From Persicaria tinctoria (Eukaryota > Streptophyta > Magnoliopsida > Caryophyllales > Polygonaceae): DNA of 64,000 nt. Shown here one piece after another: positions 46,286-56,926 of the stretch (positions are counted from its first letter, which is position 1; every line of letters starts with the position of its first letter). The notes beneath the pieces are model-generated. The model saw only the letters and a list, made by a program, of their open reading frames with translations. It was not told where the DNA came from and did no database searches. Both the position numbers and the translations under genes were made by a program. Location: the NCBI GenBank assembly GCA_037127255.1, contig JBANSL010000003.1:46687814-46751813 (forward strand), written 5' to 3'.

Positions 46286-49200
46286 TCATCCGCCTCTAAA
46301 AACAAGTCTCGTCCCCGAGACTAAAATCATTTTAAAATAGGGGATGAAGTTTGAAATAGGTGAGTCCAAGGATCATTCCATTGATCACGCAAGTACCTCA
46401 TAAGTGCCCCATGAGATTCTCACAGTATCGTTGTCGTGATCATAATACCCCCGATAGGTCTTGGCGAGAATGTAATATGGGCCCTTACCACATCCTTACC
46501 CCGACTTCTCAATGATATCATATATAACTCAAAAAGCATTATAGCATCTCCTCTGGGTCTTAGCAAGCAGTCTATAAGTGCCCCTATAAAATGCTTGTAT
46601 CCACTTCGTGGGACGTCATAATACAAGCTCGGCTAGAAAATTTCAAGGGGGGTCTCAGTTCGAAAAAGTTTGGTCTCAAAATCATTGAAGTTCTCGATCG
46701 AGTTCAATTTCCCAAAATCCAAGTTAGTCCTTTTTAACATCATTCGAAATTCCTTAAACCCGATGTTAGTCAAGCAAATTCCAAATCTCGAGAGGTGGAA
46801 TCATCCACCTCTAAGGCTAATCCCATATTCCTTCCTAGGTTCCAAGTCATAATCAAATTCATCAATTCAGTTCTATCATCCTAGCATTTCCAATTCAGGG
46901 CACCATACACACAGCAATCGTACATCATGGAAATCGTATCACACATTCATAAACATATCATACTCATGTCAAAGATAGTTATGTAACATAACAGATCTAG
47001 CATAGTATCATACATAGCAGGGCTTATCACAGAGGTTGCATATCATATCAATCAGATAAACATTATATAGTAACTACCAAGCATCATCATCACATTTAGA
47101 GGCATCAAGTACCTCCGCACACCAGCATTTCATCGAGTTCAGGGGTAACTATGTTAGTACTAACAATTCACTATCGCCTATGAAACACATCATAGACTCA
47201 GCATCGTCTATAACATAGAACTTTCACATCACTCGGTCCCAAGTATCGCATACCCATAAGCTACATCCTTGAGAAAACATGCCTATAATTACCAACCACA
47301 TTAGAACACGATCGCCACTCATCATCAATAATTCTCAAGACAAGATTAACCTCCTCTAGGTCAACCAACTCAAATTCAATTCTAGTTCTAAATACCATTG
47401 CATCCCGCTTATATACAAACTCTCTAGCCTCATAACTATCCGCAATACAAGGCCCACATCCCAAACCATATGCCATCAAGCCATCTAACGATCAATCTAC
47501 TTCGATATTCAAATCTCAAGTCCTAACCTTTCACTCATCTAAAACCATATCCTGCAACACAATCGCTCAAATTTTCTAATCTGACAAGCCCAACATTACG
47601 ACCAACGATCAAGACTCCATATAAAACACATCCTCGCCCTAGGGGTCCTTTACCGGTCTCATCCTTACCTTCTAAGAGAAATACCAAGTTCTCTACTGAA
47701 TGGCTCTCACGACTCCGCCTAACCATCATCACCCAATGAGACATCTCGAATTTCCCTCTAACCTAATCACACTTCCCGCACCACAAATCACTCTCACTAG
47801 CCATCCACCTATAAGAACCCAACTCATACTCACAATCTCACAACTGTCACTCCTAACCAACTTTAACGCCAAAACCCATCTAGTGCTACTATCAGCCACG
47901 AATCACCAAGACCCTCATCGCCAACGCTTATCCTCAAAGACCAACCATTGATTTTACCTACTCATCCCATTCCGAATCTCATGAAACTTGAACCAATCAC
48001 AACTCCTCAAGCTGACCTACTCTAGATCCTCTTCTCAGCATATTCCCAAATTTCCTCATTTCCGCACGTTCCCAAATTGCCCTAGATCACACTTTCTCGA
48101 ACCTCAAAATCTCTATCGCTTAAACCCTTATGTACCGATCATTATTTCCCCAGAATTCCTCTGACATTCTCATCCAAAATCCCCCAAGTGCTGCAACTTA
48201 GCCAACCTTCTAAAACATTCTCCCCCTAGCGTTATCAATACTTTATGCCTTGCCAAATTCCCAATTCCATGATACGAATCTCCCTATCTCGACTTCAAGC
48301 CCACAATCATACTAGAAATCTCAACGACATTCTTGCCTAACTACCAACCTTTCCTCGATGACTCATCCCACATCATCAAATACCTCAATAGCCACAATAA
48401 CCGCCACTCATAAATCCTGATTCATTCCCCATGCTAAAATCCTCCAACAACGCATCTAGAAATCCTTCGCTCATGAATTCTCCAAGCACTACCAATTCTA
48501 TCCAAACAATTCTCAAATACTCATCACACGTAAAATCCTGATATGAACAACCTAATATTCAAGATCAATAATTTCCCAACAACCTCATACTACTCATCCC
48601 TAGCATTTCCTCAATCTCATCCTTTACCAACACCGTTCCCAATTCACCGCACATACAATCTAGTCCCAAGTAATACGATTCCTTAGACATTCCTTAACCG
48701 ATCGTCCTTAACGCTGCTCACCTCTAGAACTACATTAACTAGCTATACTCACACCTACTCTCAAGGTCACCCTCAAGGAACTAGTCTAGACCTCAACCAC
48801 TACCCTCCTATGCCGCATGCTCACACCACACACCCACTACCTACCGACACTCCTAGCTAGAACCTCTCCTTCGAAATATCGTCATACTAGCACTACTCCT
48901 CACCTAAGACCTATTCGGAAGCTCACTTGAAAATCCTAATAACTACTATGTCCTACATGTACCAGAACTCACTCGGCTTTACATAAGCTAACGCATTCTC
49001 TCCGCACAACCAACGACCGAATACAATGACCTCAACTCACCTACGACTTTCCGACCGGTCTCACCGAAGAATCTCATGACTTAAGCTCGAGAGGAAAACA
49101 CCACCACCTATATAACCCATAACTGATTTACTAGCAGGTCACTACACTTAAGCATCGAGGCATATAATCACATACACAAGTTTGTCACGCAATCATTCAC

Positions 49201-50067
49201 TACTAGCTCAGCATATCAGTCATCACACATCCATTTAGTCAATTCCAAGTCTATCGCACGTCACTGATTTCAATTCGCATAGGAGAGATTACAATTCGGA
49301 TGAAGAACGTCATTCCTTGAGTCATCTAGGAGGATTACGTCTGCAACCACCATCTTCGAAAGGCATCCATTCTTTGGTGACATCGATCCCTGGGTCCATG
49401 GGTCATGGGCCCACCACGCTTCCATTGCGCCACTCTGATGTCATTCGATCCTTCGTTTTCTCTTCTATATCAATGTCCATCAAGGGGATCGCGAGAGGTT
49501 AGAAGTCACGGAGATAGGGGAGGGCAAGGGAGGACAACACGACTTCCTTAAGAATTCAGACATAGACCAGGACTAGAGATGGCGAGACTCAAGACAAGAC
49601 GTGAACCCGAAAGTTGCAACAACAATGCCCTTAGGGTATTCTATGAGGTTACAAGTGCGGCAAGCAAACACGTAACAATCACGAAATATCTCAATCATAT
49701 TATTCCATACTAGCATGTACCTATTAATAGGAATAGCGTCCTATGCGTTCATAACATGTTCACATAATCAACTTTACATGCATGCGGATAGGCTAAAAAC
49801 TTATCATCTCATGCACCAATAATGCTTGACACAATAAGATCATGTATGTACGAACCGACAATAGACATGTGCAAAATAAGTTATATATGATATATCGAGC
49901 ATTATAGGATATCACATGTATGATTCATTACTCACTTTAAGTGTACACATAAGCAGGTCAAAACAATGTGGGTTCTAGGTAAGGATGTTAAGATGCACTC
50001 TAATAATCGTGTCAGGGGATATGGTAATGTCATATGGGCATAGCAACTATCACATCAAATACAACCA
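46286..50067 (-). mobile_element. LARD-3 internal region, 3' part
   Basis: Non-coding on both strands. It includes the conserved hairpin GAGGTGGAATCATCCACCTC at 46794-46813 and complements of the LARD-1/2 blocks (GTCCCCGAGACTAAAAT, CTTGTATCCACTTCG). Codon-like bias and Pol motifs are absent over 3.8 kb. Confidence 0.75.
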
Positions 50068-50289
50068 TCCCTACAATATAAGAGCAAAAGCATTGTTTGT
50101 TGAAAAGAATACTCCACGTGTCTAGCTGAGCTTATTTAGAATTTTTTTGGGTTTTGTTTTAGGTTTTGCAGTTTGAAAGACGCATTACCTTCCCTTTCCT
50201 CCTCTACTCAAGCCCACGTTCTCTCTTCCCCGCGATCTCTCCTCCAACTTCCTCTGAATCACAATCCGTAGGAAGAGAAGAGGGCGATC

Positions 50290-50880
50290 GATTCAAGGTC
50301 GACGATCTCAAAGAAACGCCTATGAGCGTCGGTTGATTTAGATTACACGTTGGCAGACTCCTCGGATAGCGCCGACGCTGGGATAGAAGAAGATGCCAAA
50401 GAGTTCTCTGACTACGAATCCATCTAGTGCGATAGAGTTTCCAATCACCGCCGCCGCCTCCGTCGCCGCTTCACTCCACAAGAAGAATAATAAAAGCCAA
50501 AATCTATCGATCAAAAACGCCTTTCGTCGGGGGAGGAATGCGAACAAGGCGTTCGACGATCTTCGGCGGTTATTGGAGGAAGCAATTCAATCGACAATAG
50601 TGGTGAACACGACGATTATGGTGGTGAAGATCGAAAGATTGTTGAGTTCGTAATCCCTAACCATGAAGATGGCGGTTTAGAAGCTTTTGCCATGCCGAGC
50701 ACCAATCCCTCTCCTGTCGCTCCCAACACCGCAGCCGCAGGCATGTCTCCTAAGTTTGTTATTAAATTGAGGATGAGATATTATTCTTTTTTGTTGTTGC
50801 ATGAGAGGGTTTCCCATGGGCTGAATTTGATGATTCTAATGTTGGGGATATGGTGGATAATCAAGATTTTGTAGCACTCC
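50290..50880 (+). pseudogene. Unrecognised captured gene fragment in the Helitron
   Basis: GC-richer than its surroundings. One frame reads DSSDSADAGIEEDAKEFSDY then stops; a later in-frame stretch runs SGEHDDYGGEDRKIVEFVIP and NHEDGGLEAFAMPSTNPSPV. A block at 50793-50872 (GGGCTGAATTTGATGATTCTAA...) recurs at 51841-51925. I do not recognise the gene. Confidence 0.4.
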
Positions 50881-51031
50881 GAGAGTTCGAGATATTCTCT
50901 TAGCGAGGACTTTCTTACCCTGAACTGTAAAGCTATTATGTTGATAGAGGTTTCAGCCAGCACTGTATAAACCCTTGGAGACGCGGAGTTTCTGTATCAA
51001 AGTTTCTTATTCTACTGATGCAAACATGCAG

Positions 51032-51410
51032 TCATTATGCAATCTCAACGATCACCTCCAACTGATTTGGTTTATAAGGACAAGTTTTTGGTTCAGAGCA
51101 CAATTGTTCCAGTTGGGACAATGGAGGATGATGTAACATCGTATATGGTATAATCTGTAAATTCAGCGGACTTTTGAAATTAAGTGCTTAGTCATGTATG
51201 TTTATTTCTACATCTCTGTGCTGGCAGTTCTCTAAAGATGATGGGAAATATATTGAAGAGAGAAAATTGAAAGTGATCTTAGTTAGCCCACCCCACTCAC
51301 CATAGTTGTTACCAATGCATCCAAAATTGAAGTTGGTACCACCTGTTGAAAGCTCAGTTGTGGATGATGGATTGTTCAGCAGGACAGGAAGATACTCTTC
51401 ATATCATTTG
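51032..51410 (+). pseudogene. Captured VAP (MSP-domain) gene fragment, two exons
   Basis: Exon one (51032-51147) after GCAG encodes IMQSQRSPPTDLVYKDKFLV then QSTIVPVGTMEDDVTSYM, followed by a GT intron ending CTGGCAG. Exon two (51228-51410) encodes FSKDDGKYIEERKLKVILVS, PPHSP, a stop (TAG 51303), then LLPMHPKLKLVPP in the same frame and a GTAAGC donor. The pattern KDKFLVQST.V and F.KD.GK.IEE.KLKV is the second half of the major-sperm-protein domain of plant VAP27-type proteins, ER proteins that bind FFAT-motif partners. The stop makes it a pseudogene. Confidence 0.85.
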
Positions 51411-52083
51411 GTAAGCAAAATATTTTTCTAATCAATTCCACCAGTTATATGTTTTTTTTTAAGCAACCAATGTGCTCTAACATTTCACAGGAAGCATTTC
51501 ATCATCATTTAAATGGTATTGCACTACCTATTATGTTTCACATTGTTGAATCAATTATGTGACTCATTGGTAGATATGCTTATGAAGGCAAGGTAGAGGA
51601 TCAATTAGAAAATTTTGACATTATTCATCATCAGTAATGTTTTCCTGTGCAACCACCCGTTGAGGTGGAGGATGAACTAAGAAGCTTTCACATTATTGCG
51701 TCAGTCACTGTAAAAGCTTTTTTTAATGTCTTTGGCGAGTAAGATGCTAAATTTTCCTTCATAAAAATTCAGCCATGGAATGAGAAACTCTGAAGCCAAT
51801 GAATTCAAGAATCACCGTAAGTGAACATATCATTCTTTTTTGTTGTTGCAGGAGAGGGTTTCTCATGGGCTGAATTTGATGATTCTAACGTTGGGGATAT
51901 GGTGGATAATCAAGATTTTGCAGCCTAGCATGTTTTGTAAGTGGAATTGGTTTTTTTTTTTTTTTTTTAATGTCTTTGGCGAGTAAGATTCTAAATTTTC
52001 CTTCATAAAAAATCAGCCATGGAATGAGTTGCTTCTGTTGCATTTTAGGACTTTTTGACATTTATGGGGCTGATTTAAGGGAC

Positions 52084-52219
52084 GGTTGAGAAGGCAAAGT
52101 ACGAAGATTTGCTGAAGGGGAAAGCGAGGAGGGAGCAGGAGCTGTTGGAGATCTTGAAATCTTTGAAGAAGATGAATGTGTTGATGAGGAAGCAATCATC
52201 ATCCGAGATTGGGTTCCAC
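52084..52219 (+). pseudogene. Unrecognised coiled-coil exon in the Helitron
   Basis: The frame reads VEKAKYEDLLKGKARREQEL then LEILKSLKKMNVLMRKQSSS and ends at a CACAG/GTTAGC donor. It is highly charged with heptad-like leucines. No family recognised. Confidence 0.4.
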
Positions 52220-53521
52220 AGGTTAGCTATGTTTATTTACTTGAGTATTTACTGGTTCTCCATGAATCCACTCTGATTATTTGGTCTTTCTTTATTATAA
52301 TGACGACAAAATTCTATTGAGCATATATTACAAAACCCAAAGTTACTCAAGTGGGTGCTTGCTAATATAATGCCTTTCACTTTGATGTTTAGTGTTATAT
52401 ATTCATATTGTGAATACAAGAATCTACCTGAGTAACTTCGGTTAATTGCATTATATATATCTACTAATACTTCCTAACCTTGTGCTAAACTTTCTTGTAG
52501 TATAAGATGGAAGGCAATGATATCTTTGTAAATGCGAATTGAACTAAAACTCTTGATCTATTAATGCAATTTCTGCTTCTTTCAGTTTCATTGTTGAACA
52601 TCAATGATCGTTCTTCTTTTTTAGGTTGATTGTTCATCTTCTTTTCACTTCCTTGACACAGATTGTGCATTTGTGCCCCAAACCAACTAATTTGAATCAA
52701 TTTTGAATTGAGATCGAACGGAAGAAGGTGCATCTATACTCTATAGTCTATTCAACTCTGTTAGCATTCATTTTGTTTTATGGAATTTGATTTTGTCAAG
52801 TGCCGAAGTCTCTCATCTGGTTTCAATAACACTAACCCAGGTTCATATGTCCATCAATTTTTTTCGACGAACTATTGAATTTACCCTAAATTAGTTTCCA
52901 ATCTTCAATCCTTCTTTTTGCAAGTTATTGTCAACATGGTTAGAGTCTGTACATTTCATGTAGAGACCCGTTCTTTTTCATACTAGATTTTAACCAATTG
53001 GTCTCCTTCATGTCTGGTATCTTTAGATTGTGGCAGAGGAGCACGCACCCGCCATGGACGCCGGAGGCCCAAAACTCAGGTATGTTCTAGGGTTGTTTTT
53101 GGTCGTTTGCGAATTTTAGGACCAAATTTTCTATTTGGGTGACTATAATCGTGTGCTCAAATGCTCAATTTATGAGTTTGATCGATTTCTGTTTGCAATT
53201 TTTTATTTAGGGTTGCGAATTGTTCAATTTGGAGCTTTTCAGTTTGGGTATTTCAGAGACAAATCAGTGGTGCTTGCTAATATAATGAATTTGAATTTCA
53301 CTTTGATGTTTAGTGTTGACTTTACTAGGGTATTTGAGAGACAACTCAAGGCTATCATCATGCATAAAATATCTGACATGAACTTTATGCTATCCTGTTC
53401 TACTAGATTCTTATTGTTGATTGATATTCTGCAAAATTCAAATAAGCATTGGATTGGATATCATTTTGCACCTTCACCATAAAGGTTTATGTCTTATTCA
53501 CCTTTCAAAATATTATTCCAG

Positions 53522-55187
53522 TGAGGTTATATTGACCTTGGGCCGCTCAAGGATAGTGATGGAGTTCCTTTGTACTGCAAAAGAGAAGAAAAGATCATTC
53601 CAGGTTTTTGTTGCAGAAGGTATTCCAAGGTACTTACTACTCGCTTGCTTATGTGTTAGCTGGGTTTTAATTACATGCTTTTTATATTCAAGTTGTCAAT
53701 GTTCCTATAGTTTATGTCAATCCTTCTTTTTCTTCTTATGCAGTTGGGGCTGCCCCATCTTCTCTTATTTGACAACACATGTTTAATCACCATTTACAAA
53801 TTACAATGGACTAAAATGATGAGAGGAAAATGGAGTGCTGTTCCTATGTGGCTTCTAATACAGAGTCTCTACCTGAAGTTATATGTGTTTTTTTTTTCAT
53901 TCATCTCCCTCAGAATTAATAGTTCTGTGATTTACAGACATTGAATAATGAATATCCTGATTTATTCCACCTCTTACACAAGTTCGCTTTCAAGGCTTGT
54001 TGGCACGTATTTTCTATGTTGAACTCTCTAATTAGAGGTCTTATTCTTGGCAACTTTTACCTGAGTAGGTATCAAGGGCATGTTCTTGCAAAATAATTAG
54101 CAGCAAAGAGGCCTTCAAACGACAGTAATTACTGATTCTGCGGTGTTTGCAATGATATCTCGAGTGAACATGGTACATGACCTTCTGCTACATATACTAT
54201 TTATATTTTTTTATTTAGAGTTACAATATTTTAACTTTAAAAACTAATTGTAAAGGTCATTGTTGGAGCTCATGCAATCATGGCTAATGGTGGACTAATA
54301 GCTCATGTGGGTCTGAATATAGTTGCACTTGCTGCTCAAAGGCATGCGGTACCATTTGTTGTGGTTCCTGGCAGTCATAAGGTAAATTGTACTGTTTGCT
54401 ATGTAGTTCTGGCCAGTCAATGGATTGCCATTTCAAGAAAAATGTATCAGGCAACTGGATTTTCATATATCTCTTGGAAATCCTAGTGATTGACTTACTA
54501 TACCATCTTTTTTGTTTTTTCGTATATTCCAGATTACCATGTTTGTGGTTGATGTGACATTCCTATTAAAATATTTTTTTTTCTCTGCTTCATAGTTGTG
54601 TCCTTTGTACCCGCACAATCCAGAGGTTCTTCTGAATGAGCTGAAATCTCCATCTGATTTGCTGGATTTCGGGCAGTTCTCATATTGTATGGATTTGGAT
54701 TTTGGAAGTGGCAATGGCAGCCCACTTCTTCGTGTTGTCAATCCTACATTTGATTATGTGCCTCTAAAGCTTTTCAGCCTTTTCATTACTAATACGTAAG
54801 TTCGCTTTTGCAGTTGGAATGGGTTTCAAGTATAAATTCTTGCGGGCTTGCTTTTTTGGAGTAGTGGCAATTTCTTAACTGTTCTTATATATTATCTGCA
54901 TGTTATGTTTCAACTACAACCTGTTTGTTCTAGATCAATAAAAATCTTTTACTGTATATGTTTGTTCAATGCATTGATATGTGGGGAATGGATGTCATAT
55001 ATTGTTTTTCGGATGTTTTTTTTTAGTAAATGCATATACTACTAAACTCTCGCTACTCTGGACATTCGTGTAATAAGATTTGGGTCTTTCTCTGTTTGTT
55101 GCTCGCATGGGAGGGCACAATCCATCATATATGTACCGGCTTATTGGAGAATATTACTCTGCTGATGATATGGATTTACATCGACAG
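53522..55187 (+). pseudogene. Captured eIF2B-beta gene fragment, five exons
   Basis: Exons with GT/AG borders: 53522-53629 (EVILTLGRSRIVMEFLCTAK...VFVAEGIPR), 54069-54172 (YQGHVLAK, a stop, a frameshift, then TVITDSAVFAMISRVNM), 54256-54381 (VIVGAHAIMANGGLIAHVGL...FVVVPGSHK), 54596-54795 (LCPLYPHNPEVLLNELKSPS...VVNPTFDYVPLK) and about 55109-55187 (GGHNPSYMYRLIGEYYSADD), where the acceptor looks mutated. This is the C-terminal, Rossmann-like half of the regulatory beta subunit of the eIF2 guanine-nucleotide exchange factor. Introns remain, so genomic DNA was captured. The stop and frameshift in exon two exclude function. Confidence 0.93.
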
Positions 55188-55480
55188 TTTTCTTCTCGAA
55201 ATTGAGTTACCGTGTTATGTTTTGATATTCGAGCAAGTCCAAGCTGATTTAGCGATGAGATTTAGTGATGAGATTTTCTTAATTGTGTACTTTCAAATTC
55301 TGTAATTTCAAACTTTTTGTTTATGAATTTTTTTATCTGAATTCTATTTCAATTGATCACAAAAAAACAAAAGCTAAGCAACATGATAACTACATAATTA
55401 CACATAGCATAGATAGTCTACAAGATATTTGAACTCATATCATCTTTTAAAAATCTCATGAGCTGATTAATTTTAAAAAT

Positions 55481-55510
55481 CCCATGCGTAGCGCACGGGG
55501 TATACGCTGG
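55481..55510 (+). other. Helitron 3' terminus (hairpin plus CTGG)
   Basis: CCCATGCG, a short loop and CGCACGGG form an 8-bp stem with one mismatch, followed after eight bases by CTGG and then T. This is the usual Helitron replication terminator. Confidence 0.88.
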
Positions 55511-56910
55511 TAGTGTTCATATAACAAGGCAAGTATGGCACATAATCATGCGAGGGCCTATAATTGGGAGACATCTATCCTACATAATACTAGCAACATT
55601 TATCAAGCATGTACACAATTAACAAGGTCCAATTAGATCAATTTAGCATGCTAAGACATTCATTCCTCATATTAAACATGCAACGAGGGTTGGCCACACT
55701 ATCATGGACCTAATTCATAAGGAGACAATAATCACGAGAATTCCACACATACGACACATACATCCACTCATAAGTTCAGGCAAATCATGCGGAAATACAC
55801 TAACACACAATGTCATGTAGTCATAAGAAGGGCTACTATTATAACGAAATAGAATTCTCCAAAGGCAATCACCGATTCACCACCCCATTTCCCCGTAGGA
55901 CGCTAGTATGACTCGCTTAGTAGGACACTAGGGCCTTCGAATTGCTTTCGAGAGGTGAGGGTAGAACTCGTGTTTAGACTCTTGTGGAAAGAAGACATGG
56001 GGGGCCATTACGAGGATCAAAGGGATGACTCCATGAGACAACTCACTCCTAACTCCAAACTACTTCAGTCATCGCTTCCACTAACATACTCACGTAACCC
56101 TCACATCCGACATGATTCCGAAAGTCATTAGTTGACCAACCCAAATTTTCCGTGGAAAACACCAACCTCACGTACGAGACTCGATAGAAGCATTGATGGT
56201 GGGATACCAAACAGGACTCGAAACGGGGAGAACAGACGCTCCTCGACCCTTGCTAACATGCCTAAATGTTTTTGGTGGGACGGTTGACGGAGTTAGAATC
56301 ATCAGGGGTTTGAATTATGGAAGAGGTATTCCGACAAGACAGGAATTCAAATGACATAAGAACGAGGTATTCTCCCGCTATCCCGTTTGCATAGTTATTC
56401 ATTACATGATTCAAGTCAAGGCATACTGATTAGTTCTCTATCCTAAGCACAATAACACTCAGCATAGAAGCAATCAACGGGATTAATATGATCCTCTTCG
56501 AGGAGGATCGCCCTCGGGCCCAGTTGGATATAACGCATATAATCACAGAAATGATCTATGCCGTCCTTCGAGGGACAGCCTACCGGAGGGGAAAATATCT
56601 CCGGTCTCCTAACCCATGTCACTCCAACCATCGGTTCCTTGGAGTTTTCAAGTCCACCTGTAAAAGAATAAGCTATATTTTGCCTACCCGTTCCCAACTA
56701 CATCCAATAGGGATGGTCTAACGCCTTTACTACCCCTTCGTTTGCCTTTGTTTAATTACCAGATTTATAAAGTCAAGTTCATATTTGGTCCATTTGAGTT
56801 AGTCATATTCATTTTGCCCTTTCTAAAACATTTAAAAAAAAAACCATTTGTAAACCTTGGGCCATTTTCAAAACCACTTCAACCTATCATACTCGGTTTG
56901 CATAACCTAA
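55511..56910 (-). mobile_element. LARD-3 internal region, 5' part
   Basis: Non-coding sequence between the Helitron and the primer site. Short frames exist on both strands but none resembles Gag. It is the leader side of LARD-3. Confidence 0.72.
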
Positions 56911-56922
56911 GCTCTGATACCA
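56911..56922 (-). promoter_or_regulatory. Primer binding site of LARD-3 (tRNA-Met type)
   Basis: The minus strand reads TGGTATCAGAGC four bases after the 5' LTR end. This is the standard plant site complementary to initiator tRNA-Met. Its presence shows the non-coding element kept its reverse-transcription signals. Confidence 0.92.
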
Positions 56923-56926
56923 ACTT

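Larger units (their letters stand above)
50068..55510 (+). mobile_element. Non-autonomous Helitron with captured genes (5.44 kb)
   Basis: The 5' end TCCCTACAATATAAGAGCAAAAGC follows an A, and the 3' end is a hairpin then CTGG before a T. This is the insertion between A and T with TC...CTRR ends that defines Helitrons. No Rep/helicase frame is present. Inside, on the plus strand, are intron-containing fragments of a VAP (MSP-domain) gene and of eIF2B-beta plus at least two unrecognised exons, and several duplicated blocks. It sits inside LARD-3. Confidence 0.9.

Noticed and set aside
53064..53090. Short ATG-initiated exon (MDAGGPKL) with a GTATG donor in the Helitron
   Set aside because: It is too short to assign; it might be a first exon of a captured gene but could be chance.
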